A stretch of DNA of 56,769 nucleotides from a virus, in the IMG/VR virus record IMGVR_UViG_3300045973_000630, positions 1 through 56,769 of that record. The stretch is one strand, 5' to 3'. The notes beneath the pieces are model-generated. The model saw only the letters and a list, made by a program, of their open reading frames with translations, was not told where the DNA came from and did no database searches. How positions within the stretch are numbered: position 1 is the first letter of the stretch; every line of letters starts with the position of its first letter. Both the position numbers and the translations under genes were made by a program. Shown one piece after another: positions 1-6,676 of this stretch.

Positions 1-495
1 TGCTGAAGCTATTCGAGTCATGGTACCTTCGAACCCTTCTGCTAAATGCTTATCCATTATTCTATGTAAATCTTCAAGATCAACTGCAACTTCTGGAACT
101 ATTGCTTGACAAAAGGTATGAATTTGATGTTGTTGTTTAAAATAGTTAGTTAAATCCGTACATCTTGCAATGTATGGTTTAACTAAAGTATCTTTTACAT
201 AATCGAAAACCATATAAGTGAAACTAGGCGTACCATTTTGAGACATAACCATAGACTGGACATCGTTAAAACCATCTCCGCAAATGATCTCGCCATCAAA
301 GCCATCTGGGCAGTGAAGTTCAATCATATTTCTAATATGATGATTTGGGATAGGTTTGAATGACCTAGAAACAGCTTTACCATCTATAACTAAACATCGA
401 ATTCCATCGATTTTTGGAGTACAAAATAACGGAAATATCAATTTATCTAAATCCGGATTTTTGGCGGCGAGGAGAGGTTTTGTAATAATAGGCAT
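1..495 (-). CDS. ATP-dependent DNA ligase, N-terminal part (cut by window edge)
   Basis: The leftward frame opens with ATG at 495 after an AAAGGAA Shine-Dalgarno and runs off the left end of the window, giving 165 codons. It carries the nucleotidyltransferase signature of ATP-dependent ligases: KIDGIR (adenylated Lys about residue 28), FDGEI near residue 69 (motif III) and EGFEGTM near the cut end (motif IV). The family adenylates its Lys with ATP and seals nicks, here presumably Okazaki fragments and recombination products. It is the last visible gene of the leftward operon. The C-terminal OB domain, if present, lies outside the window. Confidence 0.93.
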   Translation of the reverse strand, partial: MPIITKPLLAAKNPDLDKLIFPLFCTPKIDGIRCLVIDGKAVSRSFKPIPNHHIRNMIELHCPDGFDGEIICGDGFNDVQSMVMSQNGTPSFTYMVFDYVKDTLVKPYIARCTDLTNYFKQQHQIHTFCQAIVPEVAVDLEDLHRIMDKHLAEGFEGTMTRIASA

Positions 496-509
496 TTGTA
501 ATTCCTTTG

Positions 510-830
510 TTATATTTTTGTTAGCAGCATACCACTCAATATTAATAGAATTCCTAGGACTTGTACACTAGAAAGTTTGGCATTAAAGAAAATAATTGGA
601 ATTATTAAATAAGTAATTACAATCATGGAGTCCCAAATTAAAGCTTTAAGCATCAAACTACTTGAATTGCTTTCAGATTTTGCAATTAATAACCATAATA
701 CATTTGTGAGAATTCCGCCAAGTGCTCCGATAACTAAGTACCATTTTGATAATTTAAGTGTCTCAGAATAAGACACTGAAGCTAAACAGACATAAAGAGC
801 AAAGCCTAAAAGATATTGTAAATATGTCAT
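510..830 (-). CDS. small four-helix membrane protein, DMT/SMR-like
   Basis: 106 residues with about four hydrophobic segments and a C-terminal helix reading VLGILLILSGMLLTKI, which resembles the last helix of small multidrug resistance and EamA-type transporters. Its ATG overlaps the stop of the upstream gene (ATGA), so the two are translationally coupled. No substrate can be inferred. It could act at the inner membrane as a small transporter or a membrane modifier, or simply be a phage moron gene. Confidence 0.7.
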   Translation of the reverse strand: MTYLQYLLGFALYVCLASVSYSETLKLSKWYLVIGALGGILTNVLWLLIAKSESNSSSLMLKALIWDSMIVITYLIIPIIFFNAKLSSVQVLGILLILSGMLLTKI

Positions 831-1078
831 AGTTTAATACCGTGATACTTTAAAATCTTAAGGAACTTCTTTTCTAGGGCTGCAATAAGCTCTTCCGAAC
901 CTTCGAATTTCTCTAAAAGATGGGTTAGTTCTTTATCTTTATACCCATTTCGTCTAGCAGCTTCGAATATCTGAGATTTAATTTGTAATAATGCCTCTTC
1001 ATATTTAGATGCGTTTAAAGCTAAGTCATATTCTTCTTGTTCCGAGGGTAGATCGAATTCTATTAAGCCTTTGGTCAT
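827..1078 (-). CDS. hypothetical phage protein, 83 aa
   Basis: Highly charged, mostly helical small protein. The ATG at 1078 follows a GAGG Shine-Dalgarno. The opening FDLPSEQEEYDLALNA resembles a widespread family of phage proteins of unknown function that start with FDLPEE-like segments and often sit next to nucleotide-metabolism genes. It overlaps the membrane-protein gene downstream by four bases. No catalytic motif is visible. Confidence 0.8.
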   Translation of the reverse strand: MTKGLIEFDLPSEQEEYDLALNASKYEEALLQIKSQIFEAARRNGYKDKELTHLLEKFEGSEELIAALEKKFLKILKYHGIKL

Positions 1079-1119
1079 GACGGAACCTCATTGAGTTTAT
1101 TTTTCTTCTGGACAGGTTT

Positions 1120-1920
1120 TCATACAAACAACTTTCCAGTTAACGGAGGATGACTTTGATAATTAGTAAGTTTAAAGTGATCTTCTGTTATTTCAGTTAA
1201 ATCTGTAAACGGGATAATTTCTAGTTGAGTTCCCGGCATTGGCTCTCGAAGTATTTGCCCTCTTAAAATTTCAGTATGCGGTAAATAAATATGACTATCC
1301 CCCAAACAATGGGTCAGTATTCCGACTTGGTATCCGGTAAGTACTGCCATAATATGGGTTAACAACGCGTAATCTACAATATCTATTGGGACTCCGAGTA
1401 GCATGTCCCCGCTTCGTTGGTATAGTTGTGCATGTATTTTATCTTCTCGGATAAAAAATTGTATTAGCGGGAGGCAGGACGGTAGCGCACATCCGGTTCT
1501 TAAAGTTTGAGATACATTCCAATTACTAATTATTAGTCTTCTAGAGTTCGGATTTGTTTTTATTTCGTTAATTACCCAAGCTAATTGGTCAATACCTTCA
1601 TTATTAAAATTCCTAAAATGTTCCGGGTAACATCCTTTAATTGCGCCTGTTTCATCTGCCCAGTCTTTCCACCAAGGTTGAACTTTTATATGTAAGTTAT
1701 TTAAATTTGAAATTCCACCAATAAACCAAAGTATTTCTCTAATAGCATTTTTAAAGGCCATCTTTTTAGTAGTTAAAATTGGGAATTCTTTTGAAAGATC
1801 AAAAACCATTCGTTGGCTAACTAAACTAATAGTACCAGTTCCGGTTCTATCCATAATTTTAATACCATTATCTAAAATATCTTGGGCAAGTCTTTTGTAT
1901 TCTAAATCAGCTTGTGACAT
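1120..1920 (-). CDS. thymidylate-synthase-fold enzyme, probable dCMP (hydroxy)methylase
   Basis: 266 residues, a full-length ThyA-fold enzyme with ATG after GAGGTG. Visible elements are DRTGTGT (residues 24-30), WWKDWADETG, nucleophile Cys149, phosphate-binding Arg169/Ser170 in YQRSGD, and HIY (210-212). The decisive residue aligns with E. coli Asn177: GVPIDIVDYALL has Asp180 there. In T4 dCMP hydroxymethylase this position is Asp, and Asn-to-Asp changes switch thymidylate synthase from dUMP to dCMP. The usual PCH around the nucleophile is SCL. I therefore infer methylation or hydroxymethylation of dCMP using methylene-tetrahydrofolate. Which of the two products is made cannot be read from sequence. 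The dNMP kinase at 19973 would handle the product. Confidence 0.85.
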   Translation of the reverse strand: MSQADLEYKRLAQDILDNGIKIMDRTGTGTISLVSQRMVFDLSKEFPILTTKKMAFKNAIREILWFIGGISNLNNLHIKVQPWWKDWADETGAIKGCYPEHFRNFNNEGIDQLAWVINEIKTNPNSRRLIISNWNVSQTLRTGCALPSCLPLIQFFIREDKIHAQLYQRSGDMLLGVPIDIVDYALLTHIMAVLTGYQVGILTHCLGDSHIYLPHTEILRGQILREPMPGTQLEIIPFTDLTEITEDHFKLTNYQSHPPLTGKLFV

Positions 1921-1921
1921 G

Positions 1922-2455
1922 TTACACCTCTTTATTAGAATGCTTTATTACAAATAGTGCTTGGTTCTTAGCATCATCAAGTGCATTATGATTTGTACCT
2001 TCCGATTTATCTACCTTTTCATTATTAGCCACGAATCTACGAAAAGTCCTTAAGTCCATAGAATTATAGTACATAAATGGAACTTCTATATTATATTGAT
2101 TGAACATATTCTCTAAAATAGAAATATCGAAGGTATTCCCGTTGCCCCATGGTTTTAAATTCTTCTTATTGGTTTCTTGCTTAATCCAATATACCAAAGT
2201 ATTTAAAACTTCTGAAGTTGGTTTACTCTTTTCATGAAAAACTTTCTTAACTGCATCACTTTGAGACATCCACCACTTAAGAGTGGACCCGGTAATGCTA
2301 CGACCTTTTTTAAGTTGGTCTTCAATATCTAATGCCATGTAAAAGGTTGGCCCTAGTTGTTTAGTTTCGATATCAAAAAAGCAAGCACCGATAGATACTA
2401 CTATAGTATCTGGGTTTGTTCCTAAAGTTTCTAGGTCGACCATTAGATCATTCAT
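1922..2455 (-). CDS. 3'-5' exonuclease, DEDD family (Rv2179c-like)
   Basis: 177 residues. DLETLG near the N-terminus (Exo I Asp/Glu), NTFDISIL (Exo II Asp) and HNALDDA near the C-terminus (Exo III His/Asp) give a complete DEDDh active site. The STLKWWMSQ stretch is typical of the Rv2179c-like exoribonuclease family found in many phages. It probably trims RNA or single-stranded DNA 3' ends using two metal ions. ATG at 2455 after AGAGG. Tightly spaced with the neighbouring genes of the leftward operon. Confidence 0.88.
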   Translation of the reverse strand: MNDLMVDLETLGTNPDTIVVSIGACFFDIETKQLGPTFYMALDIEDQLKKGRSITGSTLKWWMSQSDAVKKVFHEKSKPTSEVLNTLVYWIKQETNKKNLKPWGNGNTFDISILENMFNQYNIEVPFMYYNSMDLRTFRRFVANNEKVDKSEGTNHNALDDAKNQALFVIKHSNKEV

Positions 2456-2456
2456 A

Positions 2457-2702
2457 TTACACCTCTGTTATTTGTAATGCACCGCTAATTATGGCTAATG
2501 CTTCAGTTCTATACTTTTTAATTGAACGTTTGTTCGCCGATCTAATTAAGCAATCTGTAATTACCCCAGTTATAGGTTGTGCAATTTGAATAAAGTGATC
2601 ATCCATAGAATCTTCGGCTGGTTCATAAGCTACTGGAATAGTAAACTCATCTAACGGAAATCTCTCTAAAAATTGTTCAAAAGTTTCAAATTTAATAGTC
2701 AT
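2457..2702 (-). CDS. hypothetical protein, 81 aa
   Basis: Small acidic protein beginning MTIKFETFEQFLERFPL. Two in-frame ATGs are possible, at 2714 and 2702. I prefer 2702 because it overlaps the TAA of the upstream gene (TAATG) and has GGGTG eight bases before it, while 2714 has no Shine-Dalgarno. No recognised domain. Its place between an exonuclease and other small genes suggests an early accessory function only. Confidence 0.7.
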   Translation of the reverse strand: MTIKFETFEQFLERFPLDEFTIPVAYEPAEDSMDDHFIQIAQPITGVITDCLIRSANKRSIKKYRTEALAIISGALQITEV

Positions 2703-3070
2703 TAGTACACCCATGATTTTTTTCTAGTTTCAGTTTTTTCGAAAAATGATTCTCGCAAAGTCGACCAAGTTGCGTTTCTAGAAGTATCTCGAGTTATACT
2801 TAACCCGTGAGTCCTTAAATACGAAAATACTTCCCCAATTAAAATATTTGCGCTTTTTGAAGTCTCTTTAGCGCTTAGTGCCTTAGTTATTTCTAAGTTT
2901 AAGTTCTTAGGATAATTTTCTATTTTAAAACCTTTGGAATATATACATTCTAAGGTCTTTTCAACTATAGCCAAAACTCTATCACATTTAGAACTATTAA
3001 TTTGCTGAACTGCATAATTCTTAAGCAAGTCTAAATCAAAAATAGTTAAATCTTCAAATTGTAATGTCAT
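2702..3070 (-). CDS. hypothetical protein, 122 aa
   Basis: The frame is open from 3103, but the ATG at 3070 (MTLQFEDL) is preceded by AGGAG at ideal spacing and overlaps the TGA of the upstream gene, so I chose it. The protein is lysine-rich and mixed alpha/beta in composition, ending KKSWVY. No motif or family is recognised. Confidence 0.75.
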   Translation of the reverse strand: MTLQFEDLTIFDLDLLKNYAVQQINSSKCDRVLAIVEKTLECIYSKGFKIENYPKNLNLEITKALSAKETSKSANILIGEVFSYLRTHGLSITRDTSRNATWSTLRESFFEKTETRKKSWVY

Positions 3071-3312
3071 TTTGAGACTCCTAACGAAACTACTAAGGGG
3101 CAATACTGGTCGGTATTAGCTGCGGTAGATACTGTAGTACCTAAATTCCCGACGCCCCATTGTGAAGGTATGCTAACAATAGGGGTATTAGTTATTAATT
3201 GACCGGGGATAGTTCTAAGCGCCTCTAATTCTCTTATACGTTGATCTTTAAGTTCTAAGAGTTTCGATAACTCTTGAATTTGTTCTCTAAGTATATTTTC
3301 TATAGTTTTCAA
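3067..3312 (-). CDS. hypothetical coiled-coil protein, 81 aa, TTG start
   Basis: The first residue is encoded by TTG at 3312, with a strong GGAGG eight bases upstream; no better start exists. Residues 1-32 form a short amphipathic coiled coil (LREQIQELSKLLELKDQRIRELE). The rest is a Ser/Thr/Val-rich tail. No function is recognised. It is coupled to the next gene by a four-base overlap. Confidence 0.7.
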   Translation of the reverse strand: MKTIENILREQIQELSKLLELKDQRIRELEALRTIPGQLITNTPIVSIPSQWGVGNLGTTVSTAANTDQYCPLVVSLGVSK

Positions 3313-3333
3313 AGTAAACCTCCAAGCTTTTAA

Positions 3334-3867
3334 CTAGTGTAACTCGTCTTCGGATCCCGGTACACGAATTCTTTGAAATTCTATTTCTGCAGCTTCAAAT
3401 TGAGACTGTACATCAAAAGGTTTATTTGGATCCCGATCCCTACCAAGCACTTTCGAGTGTATAAAAGCCTGCATATCTTCGACAGTTGCTGAATTTAACC
3501 AAGTATCTAAAACATCTTGAGATACATACAAATTCTTTATCGCTACCGCATCTTCGCCTAGATAAGTTTCCCCTACAGAATCTTCAATATATGAATCATG
3601 GAGTTCAATTATTGGATGGATATCTTTTAAATTTTGGAACCAGATAATAACTTCAGGATGTGTCAAATCGATATGAAAACTTATCACAATAGATTGTGAT
3701 TCTTGACTTGGGAAGATTCCGAAGAACAATTTAAAGAGCGGCAGTTTATCTTTATAAAAGACGTGAATGTTTCGATGTTCAACTTCAACATCTAATTTAT
3801 AGACATCTTTAAGTTTTCCTATTAAGTAAATATATTGGTCATACATTCTAATTACTATATTTGACAC
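3334..3867 (-). CDS. hypothetical protein, 177 aa, GTG start
   Basis: Acidic soluble protein with alternating beta-type segments. The GTG start at 3867 lies three bases after the TAA of the upstream gene and has AAGG nearby. It ends in an Asp/Glu-rich tail. I recognise no catalytic motif or family. It belongs to the leftward early operon by orientation and spacing. Confidence 0.72.
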   Translation of the reverse strand: MSNIVIRMYDQYIYLIGKLKDVYKLDVEVEHRNIHVFYKDKLPLFKLFFGIFPSQESQSIVISFHIDLTHPEVIIWFQNLKDIHPIIELHDSYIEDSVGETYLGEDAVAIKNLYVSQDVLDTWLNSATVEDMQAFIHSKVLGRDRDPNKPFDVQSQFEAAEIEFQRIRVPGSEDELH

Positions 3868-3868
3868 T

Positions 3869-4120
3869 TTATACCTTAGGTTTCTTTAATACTTCAGTTT
3901 TAAACTCGGCAAGAAACGAGTCTCTCCAATTATCATATTCAGATTTATTACTTTTGGGAAGGTCTATTTTAACTTTTCGGGGGCGTATTGGTTTTACTAT
4001 ATTTTGAAGTTCTGCTTTTAACTGTTTGATTTCTTTAGTTTGTTTTAAAACTAAAGAACGTAGCTCTCTAATAGTTTCTTTATCCTTTTTCGAGTTTTCT
4101 TTTGTAGGGATTTTACTCAT
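3869..4120 (-). CDS. hypothetical basic coiled-coil protein, 83 aa
   Basis: Lysine-rich protein. Residues about 8-42 are a heptad-like helix (TIRELRSLVLKQTKEIKQLK), followed by a basic RPRKVK segment and a second helix. The ATG overlaps the TGA of the HNH remnant gene upstream (ATGA). It may bind nucleic acid through its basic patch, but that is inference from charge only. Confidence 0.7.
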   Translation of the reverse strand: MSKIPTKENSKKDKETIRELRSLVLKQTKEIKQLKAELQNIVKPIRPRKVKIDLPKSNKSEYDNWRDSFLAEFKTEVLKKPKV

Positions 4121-4236
4121 GTAATTTTACTCCCTTTTTTCATATTATCTATAGCCCATAACGGTTGTAAATTTGTATAATGACATGCTTTTAGGTCTTT
4201 AGAATACTGATGTAGTCCTTTTTGACATGTTTTCAT
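4117..4236 (-). pseudogene. HNH endonuclease remnant, 39 codons, internally deleted
   Basis: A short in-frame ORF of 39 codons lies between the helicase stop and the next gene. Its first 16 residues, MKTCQKGLHQYSKDLK, are identical to the start of the gene at 41672, and the DNA there matches at 46 of 48 bases. Residues 18-37 read CHYTNLQPLWAIDNMKKGSK, the classic C-terminal end of phage HNH endonucleases (TNLQPLWA-x-DN-x2-KG). The metal-binding HNH core between the two parts is missing, so this looks like a homing endonuclease that lost its middle by an in-frame deletion. It could still be translated. Confidence 0.75.
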
Positions 4237-4238
4237 AC

Positions 4239-5699
4239 TTAAAATCTCAGATCTTTAATTTTACAGTTAAAATTTCTAATATAAATTTCTAGTCGGTTCT
4301 CTAGATGTCTGGCTAAATAATTAGTCCCCTCAAAAAAGAAATCATGCAAGTAAGCAATTGATTTTCCTTCAAACTTTCGAATAGCCCGCCCGGCATTTTG
4401 GACACATAGTATTTCTGATTTTCCCCCTACACAATTGATTAAATGATCAGTGGACTTAATATTAATGCCCTCCCCGATGACGGAAGATCCGATAAGAATT
4501 CGTACTAATTTTTCGTTAAATTCGTTAATTGTATTATTTATTAGTTCTTTTGAGTCATCTCCATTAATATATGAGCAGATTACTCCATGTGTAGTCAAAT
4601 ATTCTGAGATTACAAGTCCAACTTTATCCTTCTGTGAAACTAAGATTAAAACTTGATTATCTAATTCAACATTTTCAATTATTTCCAATATTTTATTTAA
4701 AACCGCGGGATTTCCAGAATAACTCTCTTCATATTCTTTTTGATACTTTGTAATAGGTCTTCCTGGAATTTGATGAACTAGTACTTCAAGTGGAGTTAAA
4801 TACCCTTCTTGAGTAGCTTTCCAAGCTGGGTACTCATATAATATATTAGAGGCTACTCCCCATAGAGCTAGTATGTCGGCTCCTTGACGTAAATATGTTC
4901 CAGAAAACGAAAATCGATAATAAATATGATCAAGATCTGGTAGTAGTGTTAGATAAGATTCCGCGGAAGAATGGTGTGCCTCATCAATAAATAAAGCTTC
5001 CATTTGGAGTGCAAATTTTTGAAATTCTCCAGATTTTTGTAAAGACGCTAGGGACTGAACTGTTATAATATTTATTGCTTTTGGTCGTTTATTTAGTCTA
5101 ATTTTCTTTGCATCTAAAATTTCTACATTTGTAGATCCAAACCATTCTTCGAAATCTGAGTATAATTGTAAACTCAAACCTCTTGACGGAACTATAATTA
5201 AGTTAGTTACCGCAAGTTCTTTAATTAAATATGCTAAAATACAGGTTTTCCCGGAACCGACACAAGAAGAGAAAACACCCCGACCGGCCTCGAGGCCTAG
5301 TCTAATCATTTCCTTTTGATAGTATCTAGGTTCAAAAGGTTTGTTATTCCACCTTAAAATTTGAGAGGACGAAGGAATCTCTCGTCGGTCCTGTACCTCA
5401 AACGGGGTACAAACTTCTTCTAAAGTTGCTTTAACAATGTTTAAAAGCCCAGTAGGAAACTTATTATCTTTGATTAAACATACGTATTCAGTTTTTTCTA
5501 AGTAAGCAATTCGAGCTTTCGCTATATTGTAACCCTTTAAGTTATTGTAACGCTTAGCATTTTGCATACGATAAAAGCAGGCCGCTTTTTCTGCATCGAT
5601 ATCATTTCGATAAGTAAGGACTTCCGTTAGAAGATCTTTAGCTTCTTTAGGTATATTCCCAGAAATGGTTGTAAATGAATTACTAACAATTAGTTGCAT
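4239..5699 (-). CDS. superfamily 2 DNA helicase, UvsW / T5 D10-like
   Basis: 486 residues. A Q-motif-like RYYQKE (125-130) is followed by Walker A GSGKT (148-152), DEAH (239-242), SFSGTY (motif III) and QNAGRAIRK (motif VI). This is the core of the UvsW/D10 group, ATP-driven helicases that unwind branched DNA and promote branch migration, so it should work with UvsX, gp46/47 and the RuvC-like resolvase of the rightward block. It is the first gene of the leftward operon and opens just left of the divergent control region. Confidence 0.9.
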   Translation of the reverse strand: MQLIVSNSFTTISGNIPKEAKDLLTEVLTYRNDIDAEKAACFYRMQNAKRYNNLKGYNIAKARIAYLEKTEYVCLIKDNKFPTGLLNIVKATLEEVCTPFEVQDRREIPSSSQILRWNNKPFEPRYYQKEMIRLGLEAGRGVFSSCVGSGKTCILAYLIKELAVTNLIIVPSRGLSLQLYSDFEEWFGSTNVEILDAKKIRLNKRPKAINIITVQSLASLQKSGEFQKFALQMEALFIDEAHHSSAESYLTLLPDLDHIYYRFSFSGTYLRQGADILALWGVASNILYEYPAWKATQEGYLTPLEVLVHQIPGRPITKYQKEYEESYSGNPAVLNKILEIIENVELDNQVLILVSQKDKVGLVISEYLTTHGVICSYINGDDSKELINNTINEFNEKLVRILIGSSVIGEGINIKSTDHLINCVGGKSEILCVQNAGRAIRKFEGKSIAYLHDFFFEGTNYLARHLENRLEIYIRNFNCKIKDLRF

Positions 5700-5821
5700 T
5701 CACTAATTAAACCCTGATGTGTCAAAAAAGTACAGTTTTAATTTAAATTAAAAATAAATGTTTACTTTTTAAAAGTTCTTAGATAAAAGTTATAGCAACT
5801 AGTAACAAATCGAGGATTAAC
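5700..5821. promoter_or_regulatory. divergent promoter region with an 18-bp perfect palindrome
   Basis: This 122-base AT-rich gap separates the leftward helicase operon from the rightward genes. Bases 5736-5753 form a perfect palindrome, TTTTAATTTAAATTAAAA. TTATAGC near 5790 could serve as a -10 for rightward transcription, and TTGACA on the minus strand near 5722-5727 could serve as a -35 for the leftward operon. The palindrome may be an operator or a melted element; nothing shows which. Confidence 0.5.
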
Positions 5822-6019
5822 ATGTCAAAATTAGAGTCTAAACTACCAGAAATAACTGACTGGCGTAAGTATGTAAACGATTTTACACCAAAAGTAGATC
5901 CAAAAATTAAAGAGCTACTCTTAAAAACTTTAAAAAATAATCCTCGAATTAAAACTAAGCCAAATACAACTAGAATTGATAATTTTCATTTAAACGAAGT
6001 TAAAAAGAATATAAAATAA
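5822..6019 (+). CDS. hypothetical basic protein, 65 aa
   Basis: ATG after GAGG at good spacing. The protein is lysine-rich and ends KKNIK. It opens MSKLESKLPEITDWRKYVND. No domain is recognised. It is the first rightward gene after the divergent promoter and lies directly before the long RNA-like region, so its mRNA may be continuous with that RNA. Confidence 0.65.
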   Translation: MSKLESKLPEITDWRKYVNDFTPKVDPKIKELLLKTLKNNPRIKTKPNTTRIDNFHLNEVKKNIK

Positions 6020-6029
6020 GGAGACCATT

Positions 6030-6560
6030 AAATTCAAGTCTTTGACTTGATGCAGCATCTACGTTAATTGGGACCGTGAAATATACGACTGCAATCAAAT
6101 GACTGGGCAGGTAAAAACTAACCCCGGAAGAGTCGGACCAGGCACACCTCAAAGCAGAAGACCTTATTTCTGTAGCGGTAACTCGCGAAGTGTACTAGGC
6201 ATCGTTGAGAATTTGAGCCTAGCGAAAAGCCCACCGTAGAAAGTAACTTTAAGGGGAGTTTGAAGACCCTTAAATGAAGCCAAGATATAAACCTTCTAGC
6301 GAATTTGTAAGGATTGGAAAACTTATAGTAGTAGCTATCTGGCGGTATTAATTTGGGAGAAATATCTAATAGGTTTGTGAAAACTTTGACTATTAGAAAA
6401 TACCCCCAATAGGTATTGCTTTGCCAAATCCAATAGCATTTAAAATCTTTCATTATTTTGTGAACAACAGCGTTTCACAGCCTCACGCTGTTCGGCGATA
6501 CTCTGGAATGTTGTTCTAAGAAAGAGTCGATCACAACGAAATACCAACAATACCTTAGGA
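6030..6560 (+). ncRNA. candidate large structured RNA (no convincing ORF)
   Basis: About 650 bases (6020-6676) hold no plausible gene; the only ORF longer than 100 codons is on the minus strand and has no protein character. The plus strand holds many perfect stems: 6034-6040/6044-6050; 6195-6200/6217-6222; 6248-6255/6267-6274; 6366-6372/6390-6396, capped inside by GTTT-GTGA-AAAC (a GNRA loop); 6399-6404/6412-6417; 6466-6473/6485-6492; and 6497-6504/6523-6532 with a CG bulge. CGACT (6086)/AGTCG (6131) interleaves with CTGG (6103)/CCAG (6138), a possible pseudoknot. Size and phage setting recall the ornate phage RNAs ROOL and GOLLD, but I cannot assign a class. Ends are approximate and strand is inferred from neighbours. 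Confidence 0.6.
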
Positions 6561-6676
6561 CTATTTGGGAACCTAGTACATGTTTCATATAACTTAATAA
6601 GCTTACGAGTATTATGTGAATTTACTTAAGGAAATAACTAAGATAGAATCTAAGAAAATCCAGGAGGAATTAACAA

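Noticed and set aside
1120-1920. Plain thymidylate synthase
   Set aside because: The Asn that binds dUMP is Asp, and the conserved His after the nucleophile is Leu, so a dCMP-type enzyme is more likely. I could not decide between methylase and hydroxymethylase.
6118-6453. 111-codon ORF on the minus strand in the RNA-like region
   Set aside because: No Shine-Dalgarno, composition unlike the other proteins (many Phe, Trp, Arg and Ser in no pattern), and it lies across strong plus-strand stems. Best read as chance.
6020-6676. Group I or group II intron
   Set aside because: No flanking exons of one gene, no recognisable group I P7/P3 core or group II domain V, and no intron endonuclease. Kept as an unclassified structured RNA.
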